A stretch of 64,000 nt of DNA from Phialocephala subalpina (Eukaryota; Ascomycota; Leotiomycetes; Helotiales; Mollisiaceae). Shown one piece after another: positions 31,253-44,023 of the stretch. The stretch lies in assembly GCA_900073065.1 (NCBI GenBank), contig FJOG01000025.1, positions 868,001 through 932,000 of the forward strand. The letters run 5' to 3'. The notes below the pieces were generated by a model. That model had not been told where the DNA came from. It searched no databases and saw nothing but the letters and a program-made list of their open reading frames with translations. Positions within the stretch are counted from its first letter, which is position 1; every line of letters begins with the position of its first letter. The position numbers and the translations under genes were made by a program.

Positions 31253-34154
31253 TCAACGACCTAGGAAATCATCAAGAAATATCAGCGCCAACCGGCCTGC
31301 ATCCGTGTATTCCGAATCAATGTCTTGCCTCGAGGACCGATGAGATCGTACGTCCTGTTCTGCATAATGTCAGCCTCGAAAAAAAGCAACCACGGGGAAT
31401 AAGCAATCATACCAAACTCTCCAACCACATTCTGCAAGTCCCTGACGAACCGCACCACATCCGGGTCAACCGTCTTGGACTTGCCCTGAAAGACCTCGGC
31501 CCCATCTCGAATCGGATTGCAGGCCTCCTTTCCGCCCTTTCGAGTCTTGAACTTCCAATGGAATATCTCCTTGCACCTGTCAAACAGCTCTTTCTGGGTC
31601 AATCGTACGAGCTTCTGGAACTCAGCCCGTTCTGGTCCAGCTTGGTGGCCGTGGTGCTTTATTCGGCCCTCGCAGAAATAGTATGCGGCTCCAAGAGTCT
31701 TATCCATGACGAGGATCAAAGTGACGAATACGCTGAAGGCAAGTGCCCATTCTTTGTCTTTGCTCATGCTTGGATTTGTAGCCCACATCATGTTCCCCCA
31801 ATCCTTCAGCACCCTCATGATTCGTCGTTGTTGAAGCAAGAAGAATGCCAATTTGATCTGCCGTTGTGCGCATCTGGGAGCGGACCGTTCTGGGTATTGT
31901 TGGTGCAAATGGTCTTGAACCTGGTGCAAGGAGTCGGTGTCGAGGATAAGACTTCGTTCGAGGATGACGGAAGTTACATGCATCTCAAGTGCTCGACGGA
32001 GGAGTTCAGACTAGATTTCGTCAGCGATATCAATCTACAATGGAAGGGTGGCATACTTCATTATCCATCTGATGGCCGGCATCGTAAAAGCTGCTAATGA
32101 CGCCGAGAAGACGTTCTGCGAAGTCTGTCTCTTGGTCAGGGTATGCGACCGGGACATATTCTGCAAGGTCACTTTGCACAATGTCCTGGATGTATCGCGA
32201 ATAGATGTCTTGCATATCATCCATAGCAGCGAGGGGAATACCGAGAGGTGGGCTCTGCTTTCGGACAAGTGCTGGCCGTGAGCCCTCCTGCTGAACAGTC
32301 TGATGCTGAAATCCCATCTCGGAGTTGCTGCGCAAAGCAAGCGCAACAACTTCTGCTGTCAGAAACTTGCGGTACCCCCAGTCCATCCTAATAAGAAAGT
32401 ATTGGGAGCCCCAGCTTGACGCATTGCAAGCCACGAACTGCTCCACATTCGCTTTGGTGAAATGGCCCATGAGGTAATCGGGTACCAGGAATGTAAACAA
32501 CGTCTCTAGGGGATCATTGAAGCAAGTGAAAAGACAGAATCTTCTCTTGCCCGCGAGCCTCGCACACTGTTCGCAGGGCTTTCCAGGAGAGCATGGGGAA
32601 CATTTGGTCTTGGAAATGTGGCAAGCCCAGCATGCCTTGGCTTCTCGCACATCCCGAGCTTCCTTCTTCTCTTTGGCGGTAAGCCCCCGCTGACGGCCTC
32701 GAGGAAGTTTTTGCTTCGAAATGCCTGACATGGTGCTGAATATGTGGGAGTGAGGCTCCTCCAGTCGGGGTGGTGATGGAGATTGAATCTTGGGTTTGTG
32801 TAGACTTTGCCGTGAGCTGATCACTTGCGACTGAAGTGGTGAAGATGGATGAGCAGGTGGTGAGACTCCCGGTTCGGGAGAAGTTCGAGAACCGTGGGAC
32901 GGAGCATAATTGCTGTTAGGATATGAGACGAGACGCCAGCCATCACTATCACTTTCACCAGTCGGACTGGCGGCTTGTCGATGATCGAAGAATTGGCCAG
33001 TGTCGAGATAAGTTTGTCTCGCTGTATGAGTTTCATACGGCTCGCCTCGAGGCGGTTCGAAAGCCACGATCCCTGTATTGGTGTTCAGCTGGTAGTTACT
33101 GATTTGAATGCTTTGTGAGCCCCATGGGTCGTTCGGCGTCATAGAATTATCAGTCAGCGTTCTGGGACTCGGGACATCTAGCGTGGCCTTGATAGTTGCT
33201 TCGGACGATGACTCGGATTGGATGCCTCCTGTCTGGTACACTTGCCCGTACCAGTCTAAAGTATCAAAGGAGTCGGGAGAGAAGAGTGGCGATACCGGGT
33301 TGAATGGGCTAGAAGATGAAGGGTCGAACATATGTCCTGCCTGGATTTGAAAGAACTCATCTGGTCACCAGGCATCAGCATCACAATAGAGAATGAAGTT
33401 GAAAGCTCTCCACGGCCTTATTGAACTTATATTTAAGGACAGCAGAAAAGTACGTCCGTTCAAATTTGGGAAAAGGAAATAGGAGCATACCCGGCAGCGT
33501 AAGGTCCCGTAATGGATTCGTGTTCATTGGTGTGTCGAGATTGGAATCGACGATAGGAAAGTTCCAACCATCTGAGAGCGACGACGTAACAGAGTCTCGG
33601 TTGGAGAAGACCATGCTATCCAAGCTTTCGAGACTGCTTCCAAGTTGATTTTCCAAGAAAGAGATATCTTGTATCTCAGAGCTTCCCTGCCCCGTTCGGG
33701 GAGTCGCTGCATTCCACGAGGCCGTTTGCCCATTATCAGACAATTGGAGTACCTCGCTACGTGGTGAGTAGCCATCATTACCACCAGCAATCTGAGGAGA
33801 AGTTGGTAGATTTGATGCTAACGTATAAGTGGGCGAAAGAGAGAACCATGAGCTGTCGTCCGGGAAGGTTTGATGGATGACCGGGCTGAGATTCGAATTT
33901 CCAGCGGAAGAGCGGTGGACATCGAAATAGCCACCCATCAGATCATGGTTTTGAAGCTGTCCCGCCGGAGTCTGAAGATGGAGCTGATTATTCTGTTGCG
34001 CAAAGGATACCTCAGGAGACGAGGGGTAGACTGGTCCGTTTCGAGCGTATCCCGTGTAGTTGCGGTATGCCACCTTCGATTCTCTCCTCCCCTCCCTCGC
34101 CCTTCTGGGCAGCGCCAGCTCCGCCCGCGCCTGAGAAATCATGGTTTCCATCAT
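31253..34154 (-). CDS. Zn(II)2Cys6-type transcription regulator
   Basis: Four exons: 34154-33491, 33336-32057, 32010-31413 and 31359-31253, giving 882 residues. The first 440 residues are Ser/Pro/Gln-rich and low-complexity, with a basic patch near the N-terminus (RRAREGRRESKVAYRNY). A cysteine cluster at about 457-489 reads CWACHISKTKC, CSPGKPCEQC then RRFC, and is preceded by basic stretches (RGRQRGLTAKEKKEARD). It is a variant of the fungal binuclear zinc cluster placed in mid-protein, and I infer DNA binding from it. The C-terminal half is mostly helical. The last intron (31360-31412) is supported by a GCTGAC branch site; without it the frame ends with a different tail. No target is visible. 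Confidence 0.78.
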
Positions 34155-37100
34155 GCTAATTCATTTTTATAAGATTGACGATCGCGAGGCATCCTGATCA
34201 AAGCTTTTGCCACGGACAAGGAATTTAAGACCTCCTCGCCTCCTTCATTAAGAAGGGAAGTTCGCAGAGATGCGTCGCAGAATCGTGTTGTTGGCAGTAC
34301 ATTGCCGCAGAGCCTCAAGCATCAGCTCAGTGAGGGGTTTCTGTGTGCGGGATTGGTAAAAAGCCTGACCGAGTAGCCCTGTCGACGAGCTGATGGCTGC
34401 TGAGCTAGGCTGTTTTCGCAGACCGAGTAGCTGCAACGTGTGATAGTGGGCGAATGGGCGCTGCCCAGCGTCTGCAGCACGACGCACGCGAAGGATCGTG
34501 ACGGATTTTGATTGGACTGCATGATTATTGCGTATGGACTGTGGACAGTACTTTTATCTTCAGACGTGTGTCTCACATTGCGCTGTTGTTGTGATTGGAA
34601 GGGCGAGGGCTGAGCCCCACGTTTGGGTGCAATCGTGGAGGCTGTGGAGGAAGAGAGACATGCCTGGAACATTCATTTGTGGAGGCAGAGGCGACTCCCG
34701 CCGTTCCCGCTCGAAATGGATGGCATCCTTTCTCGAATTTATAAATGTGGTTTTATATCCCAGGCGGTATAGTATGGTGAGAGGTTAGAAGTCTGCGGAG
34801 TGCCATTTCCGTCGTCGGCACTGTACATGCTGGTGGAGTGGGATGGTGTCAGCTTGGGGAAAGGAGGAGAACAACGCCTCAAGAAATGTTGACCTTTGCT
34901 CCGGACACTTGTCGGGGTATTTTGAGGATATTTCCATGGTGCTTGTATTCTTCTTGTCCCTCATTATTTCCTGGTGACTGGATCTTTCGAAGTAGGATCC
35001 CACATGTCCTGTACGACTTGAAAGTTCAGGGTGTGCGTGACGAAAAGAGAAGAATTGGATTGAATTTGAGAACTACTCATATCCATCCAAGTATGAGGCC
35101 GTGCAGCTGTGCTGAGCTCAATAAGATGTGCGAGAAGTTGCAGTTGGGGGAAAATAAGATGGAGGTGAAAGCAAGTTCTTTGGAAGGAAACTGGATTGAG
35201 ACCAGACTAGTCTGAATTGGGAGCTTCTCTCCTCGAAACATCAAGCTATTGCTTCTTTCCTTTCACAAAGCTTGGCTGCATCAATTACTTGATGTCTTTA
35301 AGTCTCTATTGTAACTATGCTGCTCGAGAGTAAATCGTCATCGCAACTCTAATGCTTACCGCCCAAATGCATCTGCGAAATCTTGAGTGAAAGATCATCT
35401 CGCTTGTCATCCAGCTGCTGATGAATGACCTCTCCACATCGTGTGTCTGAGTTCTCAGAAGAACGAAGGGCTTTCATGTATATATTCCCGTGATCTAAAT
35501 TTGATGTCGAATCGTGCAAGATTTTCAAATTTTCATGCATTGCTGGACACCGTCTAGAAGAAGATTCCACTGACGAGTACCTGTTCGGCAGAGCGTTGCA
35601 TTGTGGGTCTTCAACATTACAGAACCCCACCAGGCGAGGTATTATTACGCAAAGAAACATTCATGCGCGCATAGCCATCAAGCACATAACAGACAAGAGT
35701 TATGATAGCCCACGTATGCATTCTTTTGAACTCCCATCTTTTCCCACAACATCAACATCAATGCCCCTACGCAAACATCATGCAATGTATTCCTCTCCTT
35801 CCTTCATCCATCCAACAACTTCATGCTCGAACCATGCCCTAGATCCCAACCAATCGTTATCCACAGGTTCCCAAAGGATTTCGAATTAGAAGGTAGTATT
35901 TCGGTCGCACGTCGGGCAACATCGATGGCCACTGAAGTAACCCAGGTCAGCTGCTTCCACCTTTTGGTTGCAGAATGAGACTGCTGCAAGTTGGCTTTGG
36001 GGCTCACCAGCCATCACAAACGGGTCCTCGGGATTGATGGCTACACTACTTGCTGTTAGTTGATTTGTAAATATGAGAGGACACACTTACCACACAGCAG
36101 TCCCAAGTCATGATGGAATTAGATAGGGCCTCCGGCTAAGGCTTGAATTGCGGTTGATGAGAGGTTCGTTTGCGATCTTGAGGCTGGTATATGCGGCAGG
36201 CGACTTTGACTTGAGTTCTGAGGGAGAGAAGAGAGATTTTAAGGATAAACCTACGGCGTTTATACTTGAGAGGTTCTACCAGAACTACAACAACCTAGTA
36301 GAATCTCTTGTTACTGAATGCTGTAAAAGCAGTTGGCTCGAGAGGTATGTCCAAATTCCACGGCTGAATTCAAAGCATCGACACATCCTTGATGCTTGAC
36401 GATTCAAGCAACACTCAAACTCGGCTATTCGAGTGCGCATTCCTGGTGTTGTGGGTCATTGAAATCCTTTTCAATCCACATTAGCCTATCCACACCACCA
36501 AGGAAGTCGATCTCTCTAAGACAAACCTCCCCAACATCGCTGAGAACGAGGATGATCTTCATGTATTACTTGTGCCTCTCCCGATAAGTAAACTTTAACA
36601 TGTTGGTTCACCCATCGCTCGTACGTCATTCAAGGCCTTCAACAGAATAGATGCAGCCATTCTGAGGTTTACTAATGGTCAATGTGATAGATTGAGTGGT
36701 GGGAGGAATTCTGGACAGAGTTCCCGAGACATTCCCTTCCCATGAGAAGCGGTCTAAGAGAGCGGTCAACCGAATAGATGGAATGAATGACTCGCATATG
36801 CATTGTAGACGATTGAGACCGACCTGGTTGCCGGATCAGATCGATCGTGGCGTCAAACGTGGGATCCTGCATGACTGCTTTGGTTTGCTACGTGCATGTG
36901 TGCAGTGAGGGGGTTCAAGTGTGATTGCAAGTGCTTCAATTTCAGTTGACACTAGAATGAGGGAAAAGACAGAGCTCCAAATGAGGAAAAGACCCCAACA
37001 GAAATTTTGCGTACTGACGCCACTCAATGCTAGCTAGAAAACATGAGACCAAAGATGCTCCAAGCTCGCTCAAAACCATGTGCCAATTTAAACCATGTTG

Positions 37101-37156
37101 CAACCATCACAATTCCCACTTGCGGTGAAAGTCAGTACAAGTCCATCCTTCATGGA
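34155..37156. other. Intergenic region, 3 kb, no supported gene
   Basis: Promoter of the Zn-cluster gene at the left and 3' UTR of the tetraspanin gene at the right. A cysteine-bearing minus-strand frame at 35886-36086 has a possible small intron but no good start. Other frames look random. Confidence 0.45.
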
Positions 37157-38193
37157 TCAGGTGTTGGAAGTATGTCCTTCATCATGCCACTCATTGCCAT
37201 GCCCCTCGATCAATTGAGATGGCTCAACTCTTGGGCCTTGATCCCGGTCTCCACTCGGAGCTTCGAGTGTTCCCACAGCTGGCTCATTTTCCTCATCGTG
37301 ATACCCTTCGTCGTTGGCGTTCTCCTCGATCAATCGTCTCGTCAAAGCTCCGTTGTCCTCTTCAGGTTCCTCGGCGTCACCATCCACTTCTCTCCTGTAT
37401 CGCCGACCCCATGGCGGATGAGTCCAAGAAGTGTTCGTAAGCAAGGACAGTATAGACAAGACCTTGCCATGAATGCTTAGTAAGGGCCAACGGTTACGTA
37501 TAGTAGGAGAAACTGACCTTGACTGAGAACACAATGACAGCAACGAATAAAAGCCAACCCGCATTCATTTGTTCAGCTTTTCGCCATGGTCCCACGCAGC
37601 TTTCGGTTCTATGAAAGGTCTGTGCGCACTCCGAAGCTGCCTGATTTCGAAAGGGAAACGCCATGTCCTTAACACTATTGAATCCACAACAATTGAATGC
37701 ATCTTGTATTGTGCGAATGGCATCCGCATCCTTTGCTTTGTATAAGGCCATCCATTTTGTCCGAAGTCCACAGTTCAGCGAAGAAGGTGGCAGAATATAC
37801 GTCAATGCCAGAGTAGCGACGACCGTCTCGTAGATCAACTGGAAGCCAATTACAGCAATTAGAGGGATTGTGAGCTGATACTGCTCGTTCTTCGATGACC
37901 GTACAATCAGGCCGCGGACGCCTTGGGTGGATATCCCCGTTATGAGCGGTAGAACAACTGTAAACAACGCGAGTGCTGATGAGATAGGGAGAGATAAAAA
38001 TCGAATTTGGGAATAGGCATAGCTAAGAGACACTAGTTAGCTTGATTCATTTTGGGGATGGTCGAACTTACCCCGCGAGAGCTGTCAGGAGAAGAAAGAG
38101 CTATGATAGCAATTAGCTAGAACGGTCCGAGCCACGAGCATTGATGCTCACGAGCGGAATAGCTAAAACAACGATCTTGGTGAGCAGAGACAT
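37157..38193 (-). CDS. Tetraspanin-like membrane protein
   Basis: Four exons: 38193-38152, 38100-38072, 38022-37518 and 37462-37157, giving 293 residues. Four hydrophobic segments are visible: the N-terminal one (IVVLAIPLLFLLLTALAG) only after two small introns are removed, then SALALFTVVLPLITG, a third around LIAVIGFQLIYETVVATLAL, and a fourth, WLLFVAVIVFSVKVLSIL, spanning the last splice. The large loop between TM3 and TM4 contains NCCG (about residue 130) and further cysteines (SECAQ, ESCVG), the tetraspanin hallmark. The C-terminal tail is long, hydrophilic and acidic. Tetraspanins organise membrane microdomains. The fungal subclass is not certain; it does not look like a short PLS1. Confidence 0.8.
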
Positions 38194-38646
38194 GTTGACA
38201 TGACACCCAGAGGTAAGCTTGAAATGCAGAGATAGAAAGCTGAAGCTTGATGTTGTGAAATGGAACAGACAATCGTGCTGGCGACACTTGAACACGCCAC
38301 CGTCAAACCAGGCAAGCAAACAGGAAATAGATACAAACAGCTAGGCAGGACCCTCGTAATAGCTGTACTACTTCAGATAATGAGAAGCAGTGAAGTGATT
38401 GGGCAAGCGATATCAAGAGGGGAACCTTGACTGACACGTGATCAACTCAATTCAGCCCCTCCATGCTTCCTGCTGCTGCGATCGTATTTCGCAAATCAAG
38501 GTCGACTTTCTAAGACCTCAAGATCACACGACATTCTTGACACCTTACGCTTCATCTACCAGAGTACTTCACCACTCTCGGAGTCTCGAACCACCTACTA
38601 CAAGAAATCCAGAACGAGCAGGCCGCGCGCCACCAACACAGCAATT
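38194..38646. promoter_or_regulatory. Divergent promoter region between tetraspanin and snx3 genes
   Basis: 453 bases separate the two start codons on opposite strands, so both promoters must lie here. I see no specific operator. Pyrimidine-rich sequence precedes the snx3 ATG. Confidence 0.5.
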
Positions 38647-39279
38647 ATGCAGGCAATGCCAGATTCGCGCCAGCAGAGCTTCGAAGAGATCTACGGACCG
38701 CCTGAGAACTTCCTCGAGATTGAGGTAAGCTCGCCTTCTCGCCCTCATCTTCTCACCTCTCTATGCCGTGTCCATCATCGCCATCATCAACAGCAGCTTA
38801 CCCCACCCTAGGTGAAGAACCCACGCACACATGGAATGGGCCGCAGCATGTACACCGACTACGAGATCGTATGTCGCACGAATATTCCCGCGTTCAAGCT
38901 CCGCCACAGTAGTGTGAGGAGGCGCTACTCGGACTTTGAGTACTTCCGCGATATCTTGGAGAGGGAGTCTGCGAGGGTTACGATTCCGCCGTTGCCTGGA
39001 AAGGTCTTTACGAACCGGTTTAGTGATGATGTGATTGAGCATAGGAGAGAGGGCTTGCAGAGGTTCTTGCAGATTGTGGTTGGACATCCGCTTTTGCAAA
39101 CTGGTAGCAAGGTGTTGGCTGGATTTGTGCAAGGTGAGTGAGAGTTTTTGCAGCCTCATACCGCTCCTGGTGGCAAGGGAGCATTTCGGAAGCTTCTCAG
39201 GCATTGCAAAGTCGCTGCAAGGAATGGCTGCTAACCTGAACTCTCTACAGATCCAAATTGGGACCGTAATGCCTGGTGA
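38647..39279 (+). CDS. snx3: Sorting nexin-3 (Snx3/Grd19)
   Basis: Three exons: 38647-38724, 38812-39133 and 39251-39279, giving 142 residues, the normal length for this family. Nearly the whole protein is a PX domain. It shows [13 protein letters not shown] at the first splice, [13 protein letters not shown] with the RRYSDF phosphoinositide-binding motif, then [12 protein letters not shown] and [13 protein letters not shown]. The last exon encodes only DPNWDRNAW, the conserved C-terminus. Snx3/Grd19 binds PI3P on endosomes and acts with retromer to return cargo to the Golgi. Confidence 0.95.
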
Positions 39280-39826
39280 ACCTCTGCCAACGATCTTGGT
39301 GAACGCAGACCACGAAAGCTGCAAAAGCCTCGACCGACTACGATGATCATAACACAGCACGATCTTGCATTCTTGCAGCGATCACACACGGTATGAATGT
39401 ATGATGAAAATAGGACAGCACACGGAGGCGGCTTTCATTTCTTGTGCAGGAGTAGGGGATTGCTTTCAGGCGTTGATTAAGCGTTGCTCTTCTTGCTTTC
39501 GCATACTCCTTTCTCGGGTGGAAAAAGTGTAGCGAGTGTCGCGTGCCTATTATTGCGAGTGGCCTGGACTACATACTACAGAAGGCGTTTCTAATGTGCC
39601 CATCGCTCATTACTATTGATTGCCCAGTCCATCGGAGTTGTGATGATCGTACCCATCCCAAAGCAACGCCAAATTTCCCAAGCCGCCATCTATGAACACC
39701 ATGCCTGTATATCCTGAGTAGGTTGGAGTTATACAAAGAAGCGAAGTAAGTATACACTTTTGTACAGAACGCCGGACACAGATCCCTCCCAAGTTATGTA
39801 GTCTTACAAGGTTGCCCTATTTCCAT
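39280..39826. other. Convergent 3' intergenic region, snx3 and rim2
   Basis: Holds the two facing 3' UTRs. No gene is supported. Confidence 0.5.
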
Positions 39827-41072
39827 CTATGATGGCGCATGTAACAACTTCAAGATTCCTTCGTACATTCCGAACATGATCGCAGCACTGGGCACCGTCC
39901 TCAAAAGATGAGGTGTCAGTCCACCGTACAAGGCCACCATGCCTTCTTCCTTCCATACTAGCTTGAAGCATTGCATGAGGCCCGTGTATTTGAGGTGTCC
40001 GTTCTCGACAGGAGCTTGTCGAAGACGCGTTCGAGCAACCTACACAATATGTTAGCATAGCTATTTCCCAACAGCCAAACTATGACTTACCTCGTGAGGA
40101 TAAGTGGCGAGAGCTGCAACGAGTTTAGCACTCCCTGCAGCTCCAAATTGCCCCGTCCAATCCACTGTATTGTCCCACAATGTCTTCGGTCTTCCGCTAA
40201 GTGTGATTCTCTCTTCTCTTTTCGCCAGTGACTTCTTCATCTGCTCGTAAAGCACCCACTGCAGGGCGCTCTCAGTCACCCCCAGATAACTCGCACTCAT
40301 GCCCTTATACAAGCCTCGGAAGCCCTCCTGTTGTACAACTTGCTTGATGCAATCCCACGAATTCTTGTATCTCCTCATTGTGACTCCCCCAGTCTCCACT
40401 CGATTCTTGTCCAGCTGTAACCTTGTCTTGATTAACCATATCGGATTTGTGACCGTCGACGTGACTATCCCAGCTATAGCTGCAGCACATAATACCACCC
40501 AGGCGTCTTCTCGTCCATTATTCCCATAGTTCGCAATAATTCGTTTCCCGTTTCCTACAACATAGAAATTGATTGACCTCGCAGGTACAACACCGATAAG
40601 ATTCGGGCCCAATCCTTTGAATAGTGCTCTCCACCCTTCGACTCTATGCACAGAGCCTAATATCTGGAATGTTTCTCGAAAATGTAGAAGTCCGCTGCGG
40701 AGCGGAGATAAGTGTGCATGCGGCGAAATGCCCTTCGCGAGTCGACTCTGTGCCAGTTGTGCTTGGTAAAAATCGGATTGTAGACGCGTCTTCAGGACAT
40801 CGAGAGGCGCCGTCAAAGTCGCTGCTGTCATTCCTCCTATTCTATAATCATAGTGTTAGCTCTGTCCATACTTGGGGCGTGAGGGAAACTTACCCTCCTG
40901 CTACGAAATGCGCCCATGACTTTGCCACAGGCGCGGGCTTCGTTGCTATCGAGGAGGCATATCGAGTCTGTGCAGGACCATATTCTCCGGTCTCTCGCGA
41001 TTGTAGAAGGTGTGTAGGGTGGAGCTGATGTCTGTCGTGATCTGATGGTGCTGGGCTCGTCTTGGTATTCAT
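39827..41072 (-). CDS. rim2: Mitochondrial pyrimidine nucleotide carrier (Rim2-like)
   Basis: Three exons: 41072-40894, 40841-40091 and 40039-39827, giving 380 residues, close to yeast Rim2 (377). It has the three-repeat architecture of the mitochondrial carrier family, with Px[DE]xx[KR] signatures PLDVLKTRLQ, PIWLIKTRLQLD and PHEVARTRLRQ (the last across the second intron). The first repeat begins FVAGGIGGMTAATLTAPLD, typical of the Rim2/SLC25A33-36 branch, and the long N-terminus before it is also typical. The first acceptor was chosen because it restores GGIGG. Rim2 exchanges pyrimidine nucleoside triphosphates for monophosphates across the inner membrane, supporting mtDNA and RNA synthesis. 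The sub-family call is by recognition. Confidence 0.88.
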
Positions 41073-41652
41073 GGGGAAATGTAGTGAGAACTCAAGGTTC
41101 TCGTAGGGACGAATGAAAATGATGGTAATTAAAAGAATCTAAGGTGAGATCATGTTATTAAAAGAAGTTTGACGTTGTCTTGTCAAAGAGGTCGAGGAGA
41201 TGTAATGGAGGAAAATGTACAAGCACTCGTGAACTTTTTCCAGTGAAGCGTCATCAAAATCCAGTCATGCGGGAACGAGCCGCACCTCCTGAAATTTCTC
41301 GCCGAATTTTAACCGCGAATTCAGGGGCTGAATCAGAGAGAAGAGCTCTCTGTCAGATACTTTGGGACGGTTCACGGATTCCAAGAGGGGTTGATTTAAC
41401 GTGAATGAATTGATTGATTCTCAATGTACTCAGCAACGATCAATGCTGAAGAGACCTAATGCCATACCTGCCAACACCATACGAGCGACCTCGCTACGCC
41501 CATGCTCAGCAATACCTGCAAATATTAGGTAGATAATCATACATAGGGACTTCTGTTGAAGACAAGCCAAGGCGAATGAAAATCCCATGTACTCCAGGCT
41601 CCCGACCAAACAAGAAATGGATGCAAATGGATCCCATCAAAAGAGTAAAGGC
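41073..41652. other. Intergenic region, rim2 promoter and set-gene 3' UTR
   Basis: Both neighbours are on the minus strand. No supported ORF. Confidence 0.45.
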
Positions 41653-44023
41653 CTATTCCTCTGCCTCATCACTGCCCGCAACAACTCGAATGGTTCCTCC
41701 GCTGGCATCCCGTGATCCTTTGCCACGGATACTCTTCTTTCCCAAGCTTGAAGTCTTCCCTTTAGCACTGCGGGGGCTAGTCTCGGATGCAACAATCGTT
41801 AGGCTCGAATTTCTGGACGAGAGTTTCGTCTGGCCCTGCCCATATGTCTTCATCGAGCTAGAGCTAGCGGTAGCTTTGAAGGTCTTTTTGATAACTCTCT
41901 TCGTACTGGTCGCTCGTTGGATGTTGAGAAGTGAGGATGAAACACTCTTCTTGATAGTTTTGGCAGCGCCGGTAACCATCTTCATGCTAGCCAAGGAAGC
42001 AGATCTCTTCACTCCCGTAGCTTCCTTCATCTTTCTCTTCTTTGGGCTCCGGTCTCCTTCGTCGTCCATGCCGAGAATCTCCTTCAACTTTCGCTTTCCA
42101 GCCTTCACTACATCCTTGACGCTCTCCTTAATTGGCTTGACGTCCTTAGGCTTCGGGCCAAGTACACCACGGCAGTTGGCACTACCACATCGACACTCCT
42201 GGACGTTCTTGGCGGAAAATGGGTCGAAGTTGTAGTCGTAAGTGAGTTCGTCGCCAGTCATGATGGGATTATCTCCAGCGAATAGTGCCATGCGTGGCTT
42301 TCCTCCAACAATCCACTTGACCATTCTGCAGTTGGGCTTGCAAGAATGGTTGACAAAACGTGCAATGCTTCCTTTGGTTGCATCGATAATCATACTCTGA
42401 TCAAATGACATGAGGTAGTAGCACTTCAGATGAGTTAGCGATGCTTATGCCAATTGCCTGACGCGAACTTACCTCATTGTCCTTGTAATCTTCATTCATT
42501 CGTCGGTCACACTCCTCTTCAGTGATGATCTCTCCAGTGTACTCGACAATGATCTGGTTTGCCTCAAAGCAACGATTGCTTCGAACACCGTAGCCGCGGT
42601 CTGCCGTCTTGATGACCTCCACACCAATTCTATACTTTCCACCAAGTTTTCTACGATCTTGTAGATCGGCGAAGGCACGATTCTTACAGTGATCACGGCC
42701 GGCACCACAGTTGGTATCATCACACTCATAGAGCATTATTCTGTTCTGGCAATCTTCGTCACATCCACCTTCAGGAGTGCAAACGCACTTAGAGGAGAAG
42801 CTGTCGAAGAGGTTCGACTTTCTCCACAGAGCTGAAGCATCACCAATGAAACGATCTTTGACATATATTAGCTGAGACTTTGATGGTTTAGGTGGTATTA
42901 GGAACTTACTGCTCGAGGTCTTACGCCACTCATCTGGCTTTGGTTGTCCTGGTGGCAGTGGAGAGCAGACGTCGAAAGGTAGCTTGAAGTCTCTTCCGGC
43001 CTCTAAGAGTCTCTGCCCATGCCACATGGGCAATGGCATGAATCCATTCGGTTGATAAGGGGCAATATTCTCCATATCCTTCTGTTTGGAGGCAGTATCA
43101 TTCTGATACCAGTCGAAATTCTGTGCCTTCTGCCCGGCATAGAGTCCTTTCTTCAGCCAGACTTTCTCTTTCTTGCCTCCAGCCTTCTCCTTCCCAATAG
43201 GCTTCACTTCAGCCTCCTTGACCTTCTCTGGTAACGGGGCTTCAACCTTCTTCTTCTTCCGAGGTTCTTCAACTACCAGCTTGCCATTGCTCCAGACCTC
43301 GTGGACAACAGGCTTTGTATCGATCTTCGCAAACTCGGGGGTATCGGCAAGGTTTCTCAGCTCTCGTTTGGCTTTCTTCAGACCAGCTACAGTATCTTCA
43401 TTATTTCCCTTTCTCTTGCCCAGGACCACGGTCAACTTCTTGGTGAAACTCTCAATCTTCTCTCCTGCAGCAGATCGCGTGGACTGGCGGCGCGCAAGAT
43501 CCGACTGCTTTGCAGACTTCTTGGGGGTTCCATTCAAACCAATCTGACTCTTGGACTTTGGCAGGCCTTTGACAGACCATTGAAGATCCAAAGCCTTGAT
43601 GCCGTCGCTAACAAGTCGTTTGGCGTCCTTCTCAACTGTCTCGGTGGAGGAATTACCAGAAGCCAGCGCACAAATGAGTGTATCTCCTGATATAGTTCTT
43701 CGGCGCGCCTCAATGTCTCCAGTATCCTTCCTGAACTTCCTCGGCGCGTGGATAGCCGTGCCTGCTAGAACCTTGACATTGTATGTACCAACACTTGTAC
43801 GAACGCGTTTACTGCGCGCAGCAGACGGTTCAACAGGAGCAGTTCGTGCATTTTGCTTCGGAGAGGTGGACGACACACTGGCACTGTCGCCAATGCTGGT
43901 TGGAGGTGTGGAGGAGGATGACGGCGCGTTCGAATTGTCGACGGTGATGGCGCTGAGTATTGAGTCGGACGAGGATGCTCGACCCATTTCCACTCCAGCC
44001 ATGGGTTGGGGTGTTGCACTCAT
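41653..44023 (-). CDS. ash1: ASH1-type histone H3K36 methyltransferase (AWS-SET-postSET)
   Basis: Two exons, 44023-42473 and 42423-41653, phase 0, give 773 residues. After a long basic, low-complexity N-terminus come an AWS domain (about 412-460; CVCTPEGGCDEDC, YECDDTNCGAG), a SET domain (about 461-590; GYGVRSNRCFEANQIIVEYTGE, RFVNHSCKPNC and DELTYDYNF) and a post-SET CRCGSANCRG. The intron falls between YKDNE and CYYLM inside SET. The catalytic motifs are intact. The C-terminal 180 residues are Lys/Ser-rich and lack a visible SRI or WW domain, which argues against Set2 and for the ASH1 branch. In Neurospora ASH1 methylates H3K36 at poorly transcribed genes. Confidence 0.85.

Noticed and set aside
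35886..36086. Cys-bearing minus-strand frame ending GHRCCPTCDRN
   Set aside because: A small upstream intron looks possible, but the frame after the good donor hits a stop and the only ATG leaves 42 residues.
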